Source: Drosophila persimilis
Lineage: Eukaryota > Arthropoda > Insecta > Diptera > Drosophilidae
Assembly (NCBI RefSeq): GCF_003286085.1
Contig: NW_020825706.1
Span: forward strand, 4,092,001 to 4,156,000
Reading direction: 5' to 3'
Length of the DNA: 64,000 nt
The notes beneath the pieces were generated by a model, which was not told the origin of the DNA, made no database searches, and saw only the letters and a list, made by a program, of their open reading frames with translations. The first letter of the stretch is position 1; each line of letters opens with the position of its first letter. Below, piece by piece: positions 20,874-32,648 of this stretch. The position numbers were made by a program, and so were the translations under genes.

Positions 20874-21965
20874 CCAATTTTCGTAACGTACTCCTTTCCT
20901 TTGTCTATTCTCTATTTACTTAACTATCTTGGTGATAAATAAATTGGATTGTTTATTATCCGACTACCCTACTCCTCTAAACACCTAGTTCCTGGCTAAA
21001 TAATCCTTAATACCTTCAATCGTAACGAGAAAACAAATAAATAAATAGTGCAATAAATAAATAAGCGAATAATTAATTCAATGTTTAGATAACCAAATAA
21101 ATAAATTCAAATACATAAATCGGTTAATTTAAATCAATAAATTGATAAATCTAAATATCTAAATTGATTTAATCAAATAAATAAACACCTACATCTACCA
21201 TTAATCGCCTAATTAAATACAACACTAAATAACTAAATACTTCCTCTCCCAAACAAAAACTCTTTTTCCGATGACTTGCCTAATGCCTACTTCTAAAATT
21301 GCTTCCAAACAATGCTAGCGAGGATTGTTAGTCCTCAAAAAAAAGATGATTTCCCTTTGGGTTTTCTTGCTTCGGCTTTCCAATAGTCTGCTAAATCACT
21401 AACAAAAAAAAACATATAATTCCCAAACTGCTTCAGACAAAAATTCACCTTTAATTTGTTTGGTGGGACGAGAGACAACTGCATTTATTGTTTTGCAGGT
21501 GAGCGGACCCCCTTCTTTTCCCCTTGCTATATACCTTCGCTTCCTTTTTCTAAGTGCCAACTCCCTTTGCTGTTTCCTCACTCAGATCACCGTGGATCCC
21601 CCAGAATCGGACAACGACGTTAATGCCTCTGGACATAACCCGGACCACGACTCGACAGATCCCCCGGCACCTCTTCCTCTTTTCAGATCCGGACAGCGGG
21701 CTCCACGAGTCGGACAACGAGGCTACTACCACCTGGTAATACCTGGACCACAACTCGGGACCCACACTTCCTTCCCTTCTACCTCCGATACATAACTACC
21801 ATGTCCATTTTCCTCACTTCTACTCCTCTCAGCGGCTACGACGGCTAGGATTTATTCCCGGCTCGCGGACCGGCTGAGTTTCGTTATACCAGGGTTCTAT
21901 TTTACACCGGGTCTTTAAGACTCGTGTTTAAAATCGATCCCTTCTATTTTCATTTGGGCGCCATT
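20874..21965 (-). other. Osvaldo-like 5' leader, AT-rich, with short PBS-like match
   Basis: About 1.1 kb between LTR 2 and gag, rich in aaat/aata repeats. Next to the LTR the minus strand reads aaTGGCGCCCAAATGAAA. Only the first nine bases fit the tRNA-Lys type primer site seen in Osvaldo. No gene is visible. Confidence 0.6.
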
Positions 21966-23144
21966 TGTTATGATCCGCCTCTTTGCCACCCTGGCCTATC
22001 GTTCCCAGCTAGCTCACGGGGAAGTCAGGGGTGTTTCCGACCCGATAAGTCAGGGGACGGATTGAACAAAACAAAAACAAAAAAACATACAAAAAAAACA
22101 TATCTAATTTATAGGACAGACTTGTCTTCGTTGGCACTTTCGTCAGCGGGGATAGTTGGTTTCGTTATCCCTAGCAGGGTCCCACCCCTCCATGAGCGCC
22201 ACCTTCCATGAGCGCTCCCTTTTCATATTCAGGGTCCCACTCTTCTTCTCGCTCTCGTCCCACCCAACTACCGTTTTCTATTCACTCATGACTCTTTTCA
22301 AATTTTCATTTTTATATCCATTATATTTTCTTACTTATCTTCTTGAACATTAATTCATAATCTAGGTTTATATAAAGGAAACAAATACTAACACTAAAAA
22401 AATACTAACAAAAAAAAATAAACCCTATTTCGGCCGAATTGGCAGCCCCCTTTGCTAGAAGTTGTTGCTTCCTGATGCTTGCTGATGTTTACGTTTAATC
22501 GTGGTGTTCTTTTTATATGATCGTGATATATTGTTTAATTGTGGGTCGGACGGGTGTAGATGTGTGAAATGTGGTGATGTTATGTGATGTGTTATGAATG
22601 AGGGTATACATGTGTGGGTTGGGTGTGATGTGTGTGGATGAAGGTGTGTGACATTGATTCGTGTGGGTTTATTTCTGCTTTGAAGTCTGGATTCTTTCCC
22701 CGGGGGGGTTGGTGTGTGGGGACAGAAGCGTGTCTCCAGTCGATGCTCCGCTGACGGTTCCTTGGTGCCGGTGCTCCGCTGACGGTTCCTTGGTGTCGGT
22801 GCTCCGCTGCCGGTTCTCGCACCAGTTTTCCGGCCTGGCCAGTACCGGGCTGCTGCTGCCGCGGTCCGCCGCTTCTGCTGATGTTGATGCCTGCCGCTGA
22901 TGTCTTGGTGGGATCGTCGTCTCCACGATCATCAATTTTGTTTCCTTTTTTTTTTTTCAGGGCACGTGCGGCCTCCACTATTCTCCACCGGAAAACTCCC
23001 TTTTTTCTTTCTCTTCCTCCTCGCACCGTTTCCTTTTCTCCCACGCAACTCTGCCACTGCTTCCCAGGATCCACTATAGATGCCGCTGTCTCTTTCATCT
23101 CCAGCCCTGATACTTATCGGCTCTCTCCAAAACCGCCCATAACA
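21966..23144 (-). repeat. Osvaldo-like LTR 2 (5' LTR of the complete element)
   Basis: 1,179 bp, followed by AAGG and LINE sequence. It carries the same bases as LTR 3 at all five sites that distinguish LTR 1, so LTR 3 is its duplicate. Confidence 0.95.
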
Positions 23145-23498
23145 AAGGAACGGGCAGAAGCAGCAGCAATACGTCTAAGAGACTCAGATCAATGGGTGAC
23201 ACAGTGCATAGGTCACTCAGCCATATTAAATAGCAGTACCGTCCCCTCAAAAACAGACTACCAAGTTCCAAGAGAGTATACAGACACTCCTTTCGACACA
23301 ATCATCCCTCATAGAGACGAATGGCTCGAGGGACTCCCAGGCCCTGATGGGGCCATAAACATCTTCACAGATGGATCAAAGCTGGACGACAGAGTCGGAG
23401 GGGGAATCTACTCTGAACAGCTAAACATAAGGCATTCCTTCAGACTCCCAGATCACTGCAGTGTCTTTCAAGCGGAAGTCATAGCAATCAGGGAGGCA
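23145..23498 (+). pseudogene. LINE copy 2 RNase H fragment, duplicated
   Basis: 354 bp of LINE ORF2, starting at the target duplication, with ERAEAAAIRLRDSDQW, INIFTDGSKLDDRVGG and the second catalytic segment FQAEVIAIREA. It is then joined through one extra base to Osvaldo-like protease sequence. The same LINE stretch is at 27,890-28,243 and continues there normally. Confidence 0.9.
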
Positions 23499-23499
23499 A

Positions 23500-23870
23500 T
23501 TGTGTCGTTCTAGACCTACTATATGCGGAGCCAGACCAAACTTCCGCCAGAAATCGACCCCTAGGTACAGCGGTTGCTTCAGCGAGGGACACAGGAACAA
23601 CTCCATGGTCTGCTTCTGGCCTCCATACGTCATTACCGTCGACACATGTCCCAGTATTTTATGAGGAGTGCCGCCTGCTGTTTGTACTGAGAATTTCTTT
23701 ATGTCTTGAAGTTTCAGCTCCAATTCTCCTATGAGTTCCAGGCCACCTTTACCCAGGAGGCTCACCGATGCCCCTGTATCCAGTAGTCCCATCAACGTCT
23801 TCGGGCCCATCTTTACTCGTGCGAATGGCCTGTCATCCTGACGAATTGCCGAGTGGACTGCTGCACACAC
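23500..23870 (-). pseudogene. Duplicated protease fragment
   Basis: Identical copy of the first half of the protease/RT frame at 18,732-19,102, including LLDTGASVSLLGK. It is cut at the duplication junction, after which the frame reads LINE sequence. RT, RNase H and integrase are absent from this copy. Confidence 0.9.
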
Positions 23871-24214
23871 CTGGAGCCGCCTCCTCTTGCGCCTCTGAAA
23901 CCTGTCCCGAGCCCGCTGTGCTCTGACTGCTCTCGTTCGGATACTCTCCGCGACCTAATCCCCCATTATCCGATTCCTAGCCTGCTCGTACTGACGCTGC
24001 CTATCCTTTATCGGCTTGCGCTCGGACCATCTAGCTTCGGGTAATACAGCTTGGTTAACCTTATATATGGTAGTGTAAATATTCTTATTGCTACTTCTTT
24101 CCTTAGGGGTATCTAATTTAACGTTGGAGGACCTATCTACTGGCTGCTTCGCGGCGACGTGGAACTCGACTCCTCCAATTGCGTCGTGCTCCTTTTCGCG
24201 TTTCCCGGTCGACA

Positions 24215-25641
24215 TTTAGGGCATTTAGGGAGGATGACCCCGGCCAGCCCGCACTTGTAGCAGAACAGGTTACGCACGGCCGACTCTCACTCAAAATATG
24301 TGTGACCCGGCTGAGCGCAATTCCAGCACCTCAGCTGGGTCCGATCGCCTCCGGGTTCCCTCGTCCTATGTACAGCATCCAATGCCTCGGTCTGTTCCTC
24401 CGGGTCGTGGGTGTTCGCATCCAATTCATGCACTTTGTGATCTTCCCTGCGCCTACTACCCCCAAGGTCTGGACCGCTCCTTGTCCATCGCGTCGTCAGC
24501 AGTTTCTCGGCGTCCGCACACTCTTCTCGCAGCTTCTGTAAGTTTGGTATCTGCATTGGATAAATCACCCTCGAAATGGCATCGCGAATATTGATCTTTA
24601 TGATCTTTATTAGATCATAATCCGAGAACGTATTCAGCAACCTCGACCTCAACACCAACATCTCCTGGATGTACTGGTCTGCCGACTCCCCGTGGCGTTG
24701 TCGGCGTTCCCTGAGCTCTTGCTCTCGCTCGAACTCTGTCCGACGAACTTGAAATTGTTGCTGGAGACCATATCTCAAGTTCGGCCAGTCCGGCATTCCT
24801 ACCGTCCGAACATGCATCCAATACCAATCCCTTGCGTGGCCACTGACTAATGTGTGAAAGGCTTTCAACACCTCCGCCCACGCTACCTGATACGACGTCT
24901 GTAGGTGCTCCACCCGGAATATGAATTCCGCCACGGGCATCCCCTTTGATCGCCGTCGAAGCTAAGTCCCCATCTTCGTATTTGCACTTGCTCCTGCCTA
25001 GCCTCTCCGGAACTCGGTCGATTCTGGTTAGGGTTTGCTCCTGCGCCCATCCCGTTGAACAGCCACTCCTCCACGGGTCTCTGATCGGCTTGGGTGCTCT
25101 GATCGGCCTCCAATGTTCGGTTGTCCACGAACAAGTGCGTTGGATGTGCTCGCTGGTTCGCGGGTGCTTCCTGTTGACCTCCTCCCAGACTGGTTGCATT
25201 CGATCCCCGTTTCCTTCCATTCGCATCACTCGCCGTTCGCTCCGCTTTTAACGAACCCACCACAGCGTTGATCTCTCGCATGAACTCTAGCATGTCCGCT
25301 TGCATTGACGATCTCAGCGCTTCCATTTGCTGCCCGAGCGACGCTCGGTAGGTCTCCTGTGCTTGGGCTAACGCTGCGTTCACGGCTGAGCTTAACTCGG
25401 ACGGTAACACCAGGTCCTTACGGGTTCGCTGTTGACCTCCTACCGCTCCGGCCTCTGGGTTCTCCTGGTACGAACCCGCATGTACGTTTTCCGCCACTTG
25501 CGACGGCCCTTCCGGCCTACTGCCGGCTTTACCGTCCTGGGACCGAGTCGTCGGCATGTTGTACGGCTGGTACCTGCGCTGTGCCTCTGGGCTACGCCTT
25601 GTCTTTCCCGACCCTTTAAAAATCTCCGGGTCACTCATCAA
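24215..25641 (-). pseudogene. Duplicated Osvaldo-like gag
   Basis: Second copy of the gag at 19,448-20,873, with the same frameshift near 24,935 and the same TGA after the first zinc knuckle (24,289-24,287). All protein pieces I compared are identical. Confidence 0.9.
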
Positions 25642-26729
25642 CCAATTTTCGTAACGTACTCCTTTCCTTTGTCTATTCTCTATTTACTTAACTATCTTGG
25701 TGATAAATAAATTGGATTGTTTATTATCCGACTACCCTACTCCTCTAAACACCTAGTTCCTGGCTAAATAATCCTTAATACCTTCAATCGTAACGAGAAA
25801 ACAAATAAATAAATAGTGCAATAAATAAATAAGCGAATAATTAATTCAATGTTTAGATAACCAAATAAATAAATTCAAATACATAAATCGGTTAATTTAA
25901 ATCAATAAATTGATAAATCTAAATATCTAAATTGATTTAATCAAATAAATAAACACCTACATCTACCATTAATCGCCTAATTAAATACAACACTAAATAA
26001 CTAAATACTTCCTCTCCCAAACAAAAACTCTTTTTCCGATGACTTGCCTAATGCCTACTTCTAAAATTGCTTCCAAACAATGCTAGCGAGGATTGTTAGT
26101 CCTCAAAAAAAAAGATGATTTCCCTTTGGGTTTTCTTGCTTCGGCTTTCCAATAGTCTGCTAAATCACTAACAAAAAAAAACATATAATTCCCAAACTGC
26201 TTCAGACAAAAATTCACCTTTAATTTGTTTGGTGGGACGAGAGACAACTGCATTTATTGTTTTGCAGGTGAGCGGACCCCCTTCTTTTCCCCTTGCTATA
26301 TACCTTCGCTTCCTTTTTCTAAGTGCCAACTCCCTTTGCTGTTTCCTCACTCAGATCACCGTGGATCCCCCAGAATCGGACAACGACGTTAATGCCTCTG
26401 GACATAACCCGGACCACGACTCGACAGATCCCCCGGCACCTCTTCCTCTTTTCAGATCCGGACAGCGGGCTCCACGAGTCGGACAACGAGGCTACTACCA
26501 CCTGGTAATACCTGGACCACAACTCGGGACCCACACTTCCTTCCCTTCTACCTCCGATACATAACTACCATGTCCATTTTCCTCACTTCTACTCCTCTCA
26601 GCGGCTACGACGGCTAGGATTTATTCCCGGCTCGCGGACCGGCTGAGTTTCGTTATACCAGGGTTCTATTTTACACCGGGTCTTTAAGACTCGTGTTTAA
26701 AATCGACCAAATTTCATTTGGGCGCCATT
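25642..26729 (-). other. Duplicated leader and PBS region
   Basis: Second copy of the AT-rich leader. Next to LTR 3 it reads cgaccaaatttcattt, where the first copy has cgatcccttctattttcattt. This is the largest internal difference between the duplicates. No gene. Confidence 0.8.
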
Positions 26730-27889
26730 TGTTATGATCCGCCTCTTTGCCACCCTGGCCTATCGTTCCCAGCTAGCTCACGGGGAAGTCAGGGGTGTTT
26801 CCGACCCGATAAGTCAGGGGACGGATTGAACAAAACAAAAACAAAAAAACATACAAAAAAAACATATCTAATTTATAGGACAGACTTGTCTTCGTTGGCA
26901 CTTTCGTCAGCGGGGATAGTTGGTTTCGTTATCCCTAGCAGGGTCCCACCCCTCCATGAGCGCCACCTTCCATGAGCGCTCCCTTTTCATATTCAGGGTC
27001 CCACTCTTCTTCTCGCTCTCGTCCCACCCAACTACCGTTTTCTATTCACTCATGACTCTTTTCAAATTTTCATTTTTATATCCATTATATTTTCTTACTT
27101 ATCTTCTTGAACATTAATTCATAATCTAGGTTTATATAAAGGAAACAAATACTAACACTAAAAAAATACTAACAAAAAAAAATAAACCCTATTTCGGCCG
27201 AATTGGCAGCCCCCTTTGCTAGAAGTTGTTGCTTCCTGATGCTTGCTGATGTTTACGTTTAATCGTGGTGTTCTTTTTATATGATCGTGGGTCGGACGGG
27301 TGTAGATGTGTGAAATGTGGTGATGTTATGTGATGTGTTATGAATGAGGGTATACATGTGTGGGTTGGGTGTGATGTGTGTGGATGAAGGTGTGTGACAT
27401 TGATTCGTGTGGGTTTATTTCTGCTTTGAAGTCTGGATTCTTTCCCCGGGGGGGTTGGTGTGTGGGGACAGAAGCGTGTCTCCAGTCGATGCTCCGCTGA
27501 CGGTTCCTTGGTGCCGGTGCTCCGCTGACGGTTCCTTGGTGTCGGTGCTCCGCTGCCGGTTCTCGCACCAGTTTTCCGGCCTGGCCAGTACCGGGCTGCT
27601 GCTGCCGCGGTCCGCCGCTTCTGCTGATGTTGATGCCTGCCGCTGATGTCTTGGTGGGATCGTCGTCTCCACGATCATCAATTTTGTTTCCTTTTTTTTT
27701 TTCAGGGCACGTGCGGCCTCCACTATTCTCCACCGGAAAACTCCCTTTTTTCTTTCTCTTCCTCCTCGCACCGTTTCCTTTTCTCCCACGCAACTCTGCC
27801 ACTGCTTCCCAGGATCCACTATAGATGCCGCTGTCTCTTTCATCTCCAGCCCTGATACTTATCGGCTCTCTCCAAAACCGCCCATAACA
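26730..27889 (-). repeat. Osvaldo-like LTR 3 (1,160 bp)
   Basis: Same ends as the others. It is shorter by an 18-bp deletion between gtg repeats near 27,285 and one T in the T-run near 27,700. AAGG follows at 27,890-27,893. Confidence 0.95.
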
Positions 27890-29067
27890 AAGGAACGGGC
27901 AGAAGCAGCAGCAATACGTCTAAGAGACTCAGATCAATGGGTGACACAGTGCATAGGTCACTCAGCCATATTAAATAGCAGTACCGTCCCCTCAAAAACA
28001 GACTACCAAGTTCCAAGAGAGTATACAGACACTCCTTTCGACACAATCATCCCTCATAGAGACGAATGGCTCGAGGGACTCCCAGGCCCTGATGGGGCCA
28101 TAAACATCTTCACAGATGGATCAAAGCTGGACGACAGAGTCGGAGGGGGAATCTACTCTGAACAGCTAAACATAAGGCATTCCTTCAGACTCCCAGATCA
28201 CTGCAGTGTCTTTCAAGCGGAAGTCATAGCAATCAGGGAGGCACTAGATTGCCTACAAGCGGCTGCCGTCACGGCAACCAAGCTAAACATTTATAGCGAC
28301 AGCCAGGCTGCGATCAAATCGCTAAGCGCGATTTCCTTGAACTCGGCCACCGTGGCAGACTGCCGCAAATCTCTGCACGAGATGGCTCAGCAATTTGCTA
28401 TTAGCCTAATTTGGGTCCCGGGCCACCGGGACATCGAGGGCAACTGTATAGCGGACGAGCTGGCCAGATCTGGCACTACAATCCCCCTTCTCCAAGACAA
28501 GGAGGATATCTGTATGCCAATGGCCACCTGTAAGCTCATTATAAGGGAGCAATACAAACGACTAAAAAACGATATGTGGCAAACAGTGCCACGATGTCGC
28601 ACAACTCGGCAAACATGGCCGACCATGGACATGAAGCGCACCTCCGAGCTCCTCAAGTTAAGCAGGAAAAGGTGCAGCGCAGTCACACGTTCCCTCACGG
28701 GACACTGGCTAATAGGCACCCACGCTAACAGGCTGGGGGCCCCACATAACGATTTTTTTCGCAGCTGTAGAGACGAGGAAGAGGAGGAGACAGTGGAACA
28801 TCTGTTCTGCTCCTGCCCGGCTCTCAGCAGAAGAAGGCTACAGCACCTGGGCTCAGCCTTTCTACACGACATTTCAGAGATGTCCAAACTATGTCCCAGG
28901 AGGATAGCGAACTTTGTGAGAGCATCTGGATGGGATAATTGCTGACAGGAAGTCTCACAACGCAGGAAGGAAATGATCCTATGCGGTATCACAACGGGCC
29001 GAAACCGGCCTAAGTGTGACGGGCTCCGAGCGAGCCCGGCAGCCGCCTCAACCTAACCTAACCTAAC
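27890..29067 (+). pseudogene. LOA-like LINE copy 2, RNase H, 3' UTR and (CCTAA)n tail
   Basis: The 3' part of LINE copy 2 after the LTR insertion. The RNase H is open and complete: INIFTDGSKLDD, FQAEVIAIREALD, LNIYSDSQAAIKSL and WVPGHRDIEGNCIADELA. A C-terminal Cys/His cluster (CRDEEEEETVEHLFCSCPAL) follows, and the ORF ends at TGA 28,943-28,945. A 120-bp 3' UTR ends in acctaacctaacctaac (to 29,067), the short repeat tail of this LINE type. In life this domain removes RNA during target-primed reverse transcription. Confidence 0.9.
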
Positions 29068-29147
29068 AAATATACAAATACCCAAAAGACCACACATAAA
29101 CATATAAACACACCAGCGCATATGTCATACGATCCACCACTTATATA
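29068..29147. other. Short AT-rich spacer
   Basis: Eighty bases between the LINE tail and the gypsy LTR. It ends in ttatata, a YRYRYR-type target favoured by gypsy-lineage integrases. Confidence 0.4.
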
Positions 29148-29717
29148 AGTTAACACCCTAAGAGTTCAATACTCTTATTTGCAATTAAAACAGAAAAAAA
29201 GTATAAAAATTCTTGCCTAATAGTTGTTACCCAACTGTAATAACAATGTGTAAGAATTCTGTCACAATTTACACAAAAAGTAAAAACCATTTCATGCCTA
29301 AAACAAGAACCGAAACATTGTATTTCTGGAAGTGCTTATGCGTTCCACTTCAAGTCAGCACTTCACGAGAAAACCATCGGCCCCACCCCGTCTTCGACGT
29401 CGCGACTGCGATAATGCCGACAATGCAATTCTGATGATTCCGCTGTTCTTCATCGACCCAACATCGACCAGCAACATTGATTTCCTATTGCCGGTCAATA
29501 ACTGCAACTCCGCCGCCGCCTACAACAATTCTGATGACCCCAACAATTCGGCCGCTGCCGAAGTTCCTCTGCCGCGATCATCGATAGGTTTCTTTAAGAA
29601 TTATAAATCTAGATTTAAGCAGTCGCATTCTGATATTCAATAAAAGCACTTCGCTAAAAAGTGAACAGAATAAAAAATAATCTTTTATTTTGTCCTTCCA
29701 ACGAGGATAAAATTAAC
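29148..29717 (+). repeat. gypsy-lineage 5' LTR
   Basis: It starts AGTTAACACC, like the gypsy LTR start AGTTAAC, and ends aatta(ac) directly before a tRNA-Lys type primer site. An aataaaa signal lies near 29,638. No partner LTR was found in the window, so the limits rest on the start and PBS only. Confidence 0.65.
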
Positions 29718-29735
29718 TGGCGCCCGAGCAGGGAC
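29718..29735 (+). other. Primer-binding site, tRNA-Lys type
   Basis: TGGCGCCCGAGCAGGGAC differs by one base from the complement of the tRNA-Lys(UUU) 3' end used by several retroviruses. It sits just inside the LTR, as expected. Confidence 0.75.
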
Positions 29736-30216
29736 CTGACTAGTGAACAACACAACAAAAAGTTTAGTACGTTCGCGAAAACTGCAAAAACTTGCAGCCG
29801 TCGGTCTCAAACATAACTACCGGTTCGACTCACAATATTTCGTAATATTGTCCGGTGACTCCAATTCCTGAAAGTTCCTTACTCAGGAAACCCAACCAAA
29901 AGGGGCGAGTTCTAGGAACCTCAGTAAGGTGATACCATCATAAAAGGGACCAATTCCGGATCGCCCGTTGGAGGAGCCACATCCAACATGTTAAGAGAAG
30001 TAAAACAAAAAAAACAAAACAACGGAAAACATAAAAACAAAAAGAAAAAAAAAAAACATTAAGAAAAATTCACATAAGTGAAACACTTAAAAAAATAAAA
30101 TTTCCGCGCGATAAAAAAAATATAAGACGGGAAACAAAAACCCCAAAGGGAAAAAGAAAATAAAAACCCAAACCTACGAAAGCTAAACCAAACAAAATAC
30201 CTATTCACATATTTCA
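29736..30216 (+). other. gypsy leader remnant, gag absent
   Basis: A-rich untranslated leader after the PBS. No gag frame is found. The leader ends at DINE copy B, after which protease begins. Confidence 0.5.
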
Positions 30217-31160
30217 ACGAGGGGGAACGTTGTGAGTTGCTGCGGACACCGCAACTCTACAGTTATACCCGATACTAAGTAAGTATGGCTCTCCTTCGGC
30301 AGACGCCGCTAATATTAAACGACAGGACAAAGAGTGCGTGCGAGAGAGACAGAAAATCAGTCTGAGCGTGACGTCGGGCGCTGCATAGCCACTGCAAATT
30401 GATTTTTTGCTTTTGGCTACAAAAATTATCTGCTCTGATCCAGATTCAGCAATCTGATAGATATGGTCATCTATGATTCAGCGTTTTTAGTTTTCTCGAA
30501 TGTGCAATATTGTGGATGCAACAGATTTTCGTCCTTTGCGTGGGCGGAAGGGGGTAAGGCGAAATTTTGAGATGTACGTTTTATAGTGAGATCTAACAGA
30601 AGTGCGGATACCAAATTTGGTTACTCTAGCCTTAATAGTCTCTGAGATTTGGGGATGCTCCAGATTTTCGTCCTTTGCGGGGGCGGAAGGGGGTGTGGCG
30701 AAATTTGGACACGAAACGGTCAAGGTCCGATATCACAGGAGTGTGGATACCAAATTTGCTCTGGCTCTTATAGGTTCTGAGATCCTTGAACTCATATTTT
30801 TCAATTGGCAAAACCGACCATGAAACCTGTGTGTTAGAGAGAGACAGAGCGAGAAAGAATGAAATTGTTTTCTTGATTCTGGCTATAATAATTATACGAT
30901 CTGGTTCAGATTTTGCACTCTAGAAGATATAGTCATCTTCTACGATTCTGCGTTTTTAGTTTTCTCGTATCTTCGAATTTGTGGATGCCACAGACTTTCG
31001 CCCTTTGTGGGGGCGGAAATGGGCGGGGTGAAGTTTTGAAATATTTTTGTAGCAGTGACATATCACAGAAGTCTGCACCAAAACATCGTTGCTCTAGCTC
31101 TTATAGCACTTTTACCACAAATCTAATATACCCCAATACCCATTTTGAGTATCGGATATA
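30217..31160 (-). mobile_element. DINE-1-like Helitron, copy B, internally deleted
   Basis: Same ends as copy A (aacgaggggg to tatcggatat). It lacks the ggacagac microsatellite and flanking bases (junction near 31,107). Its right junction with gypsy protease is the same as that of copy E at 52,244. Confidence 0.85.
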
Positions 31161-32341
31161 AAAACTCCTCACTACCCTACATAGAGTCTAGATTGTGGAG
31201 TGGACAGACCTTAAAAATCTTAGTAGATACCGGCTATAATAAAAGTTATATTCAACCCCTACATGTTAATAATCCAATTTTAAACCAAAAACCTTTTAAC
31301 GCTATCACCGTTAGTGGCAGCATAAAAATAACACACCATAAAATTGCAAACATTTCAATATCCCTTATATTAATGTAACATTTTTTCTGTTACCCACATT
31401 AAAATCATATGACGCCATACTAGGAAATGACTATCTCAAAGAATTAGGGGCAGTCATCGACATAAAAAAAACGAACACTAACAATAAACAATGGTCAAGT
31501 TATTCCGATAAAGGAACAATTCCTGGAAGCAGTGAATGTCATATTTAATAGGACAGAACACCTAACAGAAACACAAAAACTAACCCTCGAAAATCTCTTT
31601 AAAACGCACTCTAATTTGTTCGCAGATCCAAACAGAAAACTTACTTACACCACAAACATTAAAGCAGATATCCGCACCACCTCGGATACTCCAGTTTATT
31701 CACGATGTTACCCCTTACCAGTGGGATCCAAAACAGAAGAAGAGAAACAAATAAAAGAACCACTAGATAACGGGATAATTAGACTATCTCGGTCCCCTTA
31801 CGTATTCCCCCGTATGGCTGGTTCCGAAAAAATGGATGCCTCTCAAAAGAAAAAGTTCAGAGTAGTTATCGATTACAGGAAACTAAATCTAGTTATTGCT
31901 GCTGATAAATATTCCATTCAAAATATAAATGAAGTTTTAGCACAACTAGGAAACAACAAGTCCTTTTCAGTACTAGATCTTAAAAGTGGTTTCCATCAAA
32001 TTCTGTAAAAAAAATCAGATATCGAAAAAACTGCATTCTCCATCAACAACGGTAAATACGAATTCATACGTCTCCCCTTTGGATTAAAAAATGCACCACC
32101 AATATTCCAGCGCACCCTTGATGATATCCTTCGACCACATATTGGTGAAATCTGCTATATTTATATTGACGACATAATTATTTTTGGGAACGATGAAGAA
32201 ACACATGCTAACAATCTCGCGACCATATTCGATACCCTTGAACAAGTCAATATTAAATGCGGACTCGACAAATGCGAGTAAGATTTTTAGGATATATTAT
32301 TTCCGATAGAGGCATAGAAACAAATCCTGCAAAGGTAGAAG
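31161..32341 (+). pseudogene. gypsy copy 1: protease and RT, broken
   Basis: Protease with KILVDTGYNKSYI (DTG active site, about 31,205). RT follows: LFADPNRKLTYTTNIKAD, VIDYRKLNLVIAADKYS, FSVLDLKSGFHQI, LPFGLKNAPPIFQRTLDDI and catalytic YIYIDDIIIF near 32,165. The YIYIDD box and flanks resemble Drosophila gypsy RT. It has a TAA at 32,006-32,008 and a frameshift near 32,279, both shared with copy 2 at 53,089 and 53,361, and a further frame loss between protease and RT. It is interrupted at 32,342. Confidence 0.85.
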
Positions 32342-32648
32342 CTATTGGCGCAGAAAGTCCACGGATGTTTCGTACTTTTTATGATTTTATTTTACTTAAT
32401 TCTTTTCCAACCACTCCGTCTTGTCGATACAGCAAAAGTGCTCATTGAACCCAGCGCCGATCTCTAATTCTCTTCCGATCTAGTTCTCGCATAGTTCTAG
32501 TTCGCAGAACTAGAACTATCGGATGATAATTCATATCGATACTTATTCAGATACTTACGATACATTTGTAGATTAACACTAATAATTATAAGCTAGCAGC
32601 AAGGTAAATATAAATGTAGGGTTATAATACTAAAACAACCTAACAAAG
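32342..32648. mobile_element. ~307-bp unidentified insertion in gypsy RT
   Basis: Copy 2 is uninterrupted here (ggtagaagccatttc). Copy 1 has an extra ~307 bp flanked by aagctatt and aagccatt, a 7-8 bp near-repeat. The insert contains a perfect hairpin (atagttctagttc, gca, gaactagaactat at 32,491-32,519). It has no coding potential and no terminal inverted repeats that I can see. Confidence 0.6.

Larger units (their letters stand above)
14716..23144 (-). mobile_element. Osvaldo-like Ty3/gypsy element, complete with two 1,179-bp LTRs
   Basis: 8.4-kb element inserted in LINE copy 2, with LTRs at 14,716-15,894 and 21,966-23,144. The ends TGTTATG/CATAACA are inverted. AAGG flanks it at 14,712-14,715 and 23,145-23,148, and the uninterrupted LINE has AAGG once. 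Read right to left: leader, gag, PR-RT-RNase H-IN, with no env. LTRs of about 1.2 kb, a 4-bp duplication and RT type (YLDD) resemble Osvaldo of D. buzzatii. I counted five differences between the two LTRs, so the insertion is young. Yet gag and pol hold at least five lesions. Confidence 0.9.
23500..28243. repeat. Second copy of a 4.77-kb tandem duplication
   Basis: Corresponds to 18,732-23,498 (part of protease, gag, leader, LTR, 354 bp of LINE). The junction at 23,498/23,500 carries one unmatched base and no clear microhomology. The copies differ by an 18-bp deletion in LTR 3 near 27,285, one base in each of two homopolymers, and a short replaced stretch beside the PBS (26,705-26,715 against 21,935-21,955). 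Nearly everything else appears identical. Confidence 0.9.

Noticed and set aside
29050-29067. acctaacctaacctaac as telomere-like repeat
   Set aside because: It is the 3' tail of the LOA-like LINE. Drosophila telomeres do not use this repeat, and the same tail in reverse begins the 617-bp LINE fragment at 49,136.
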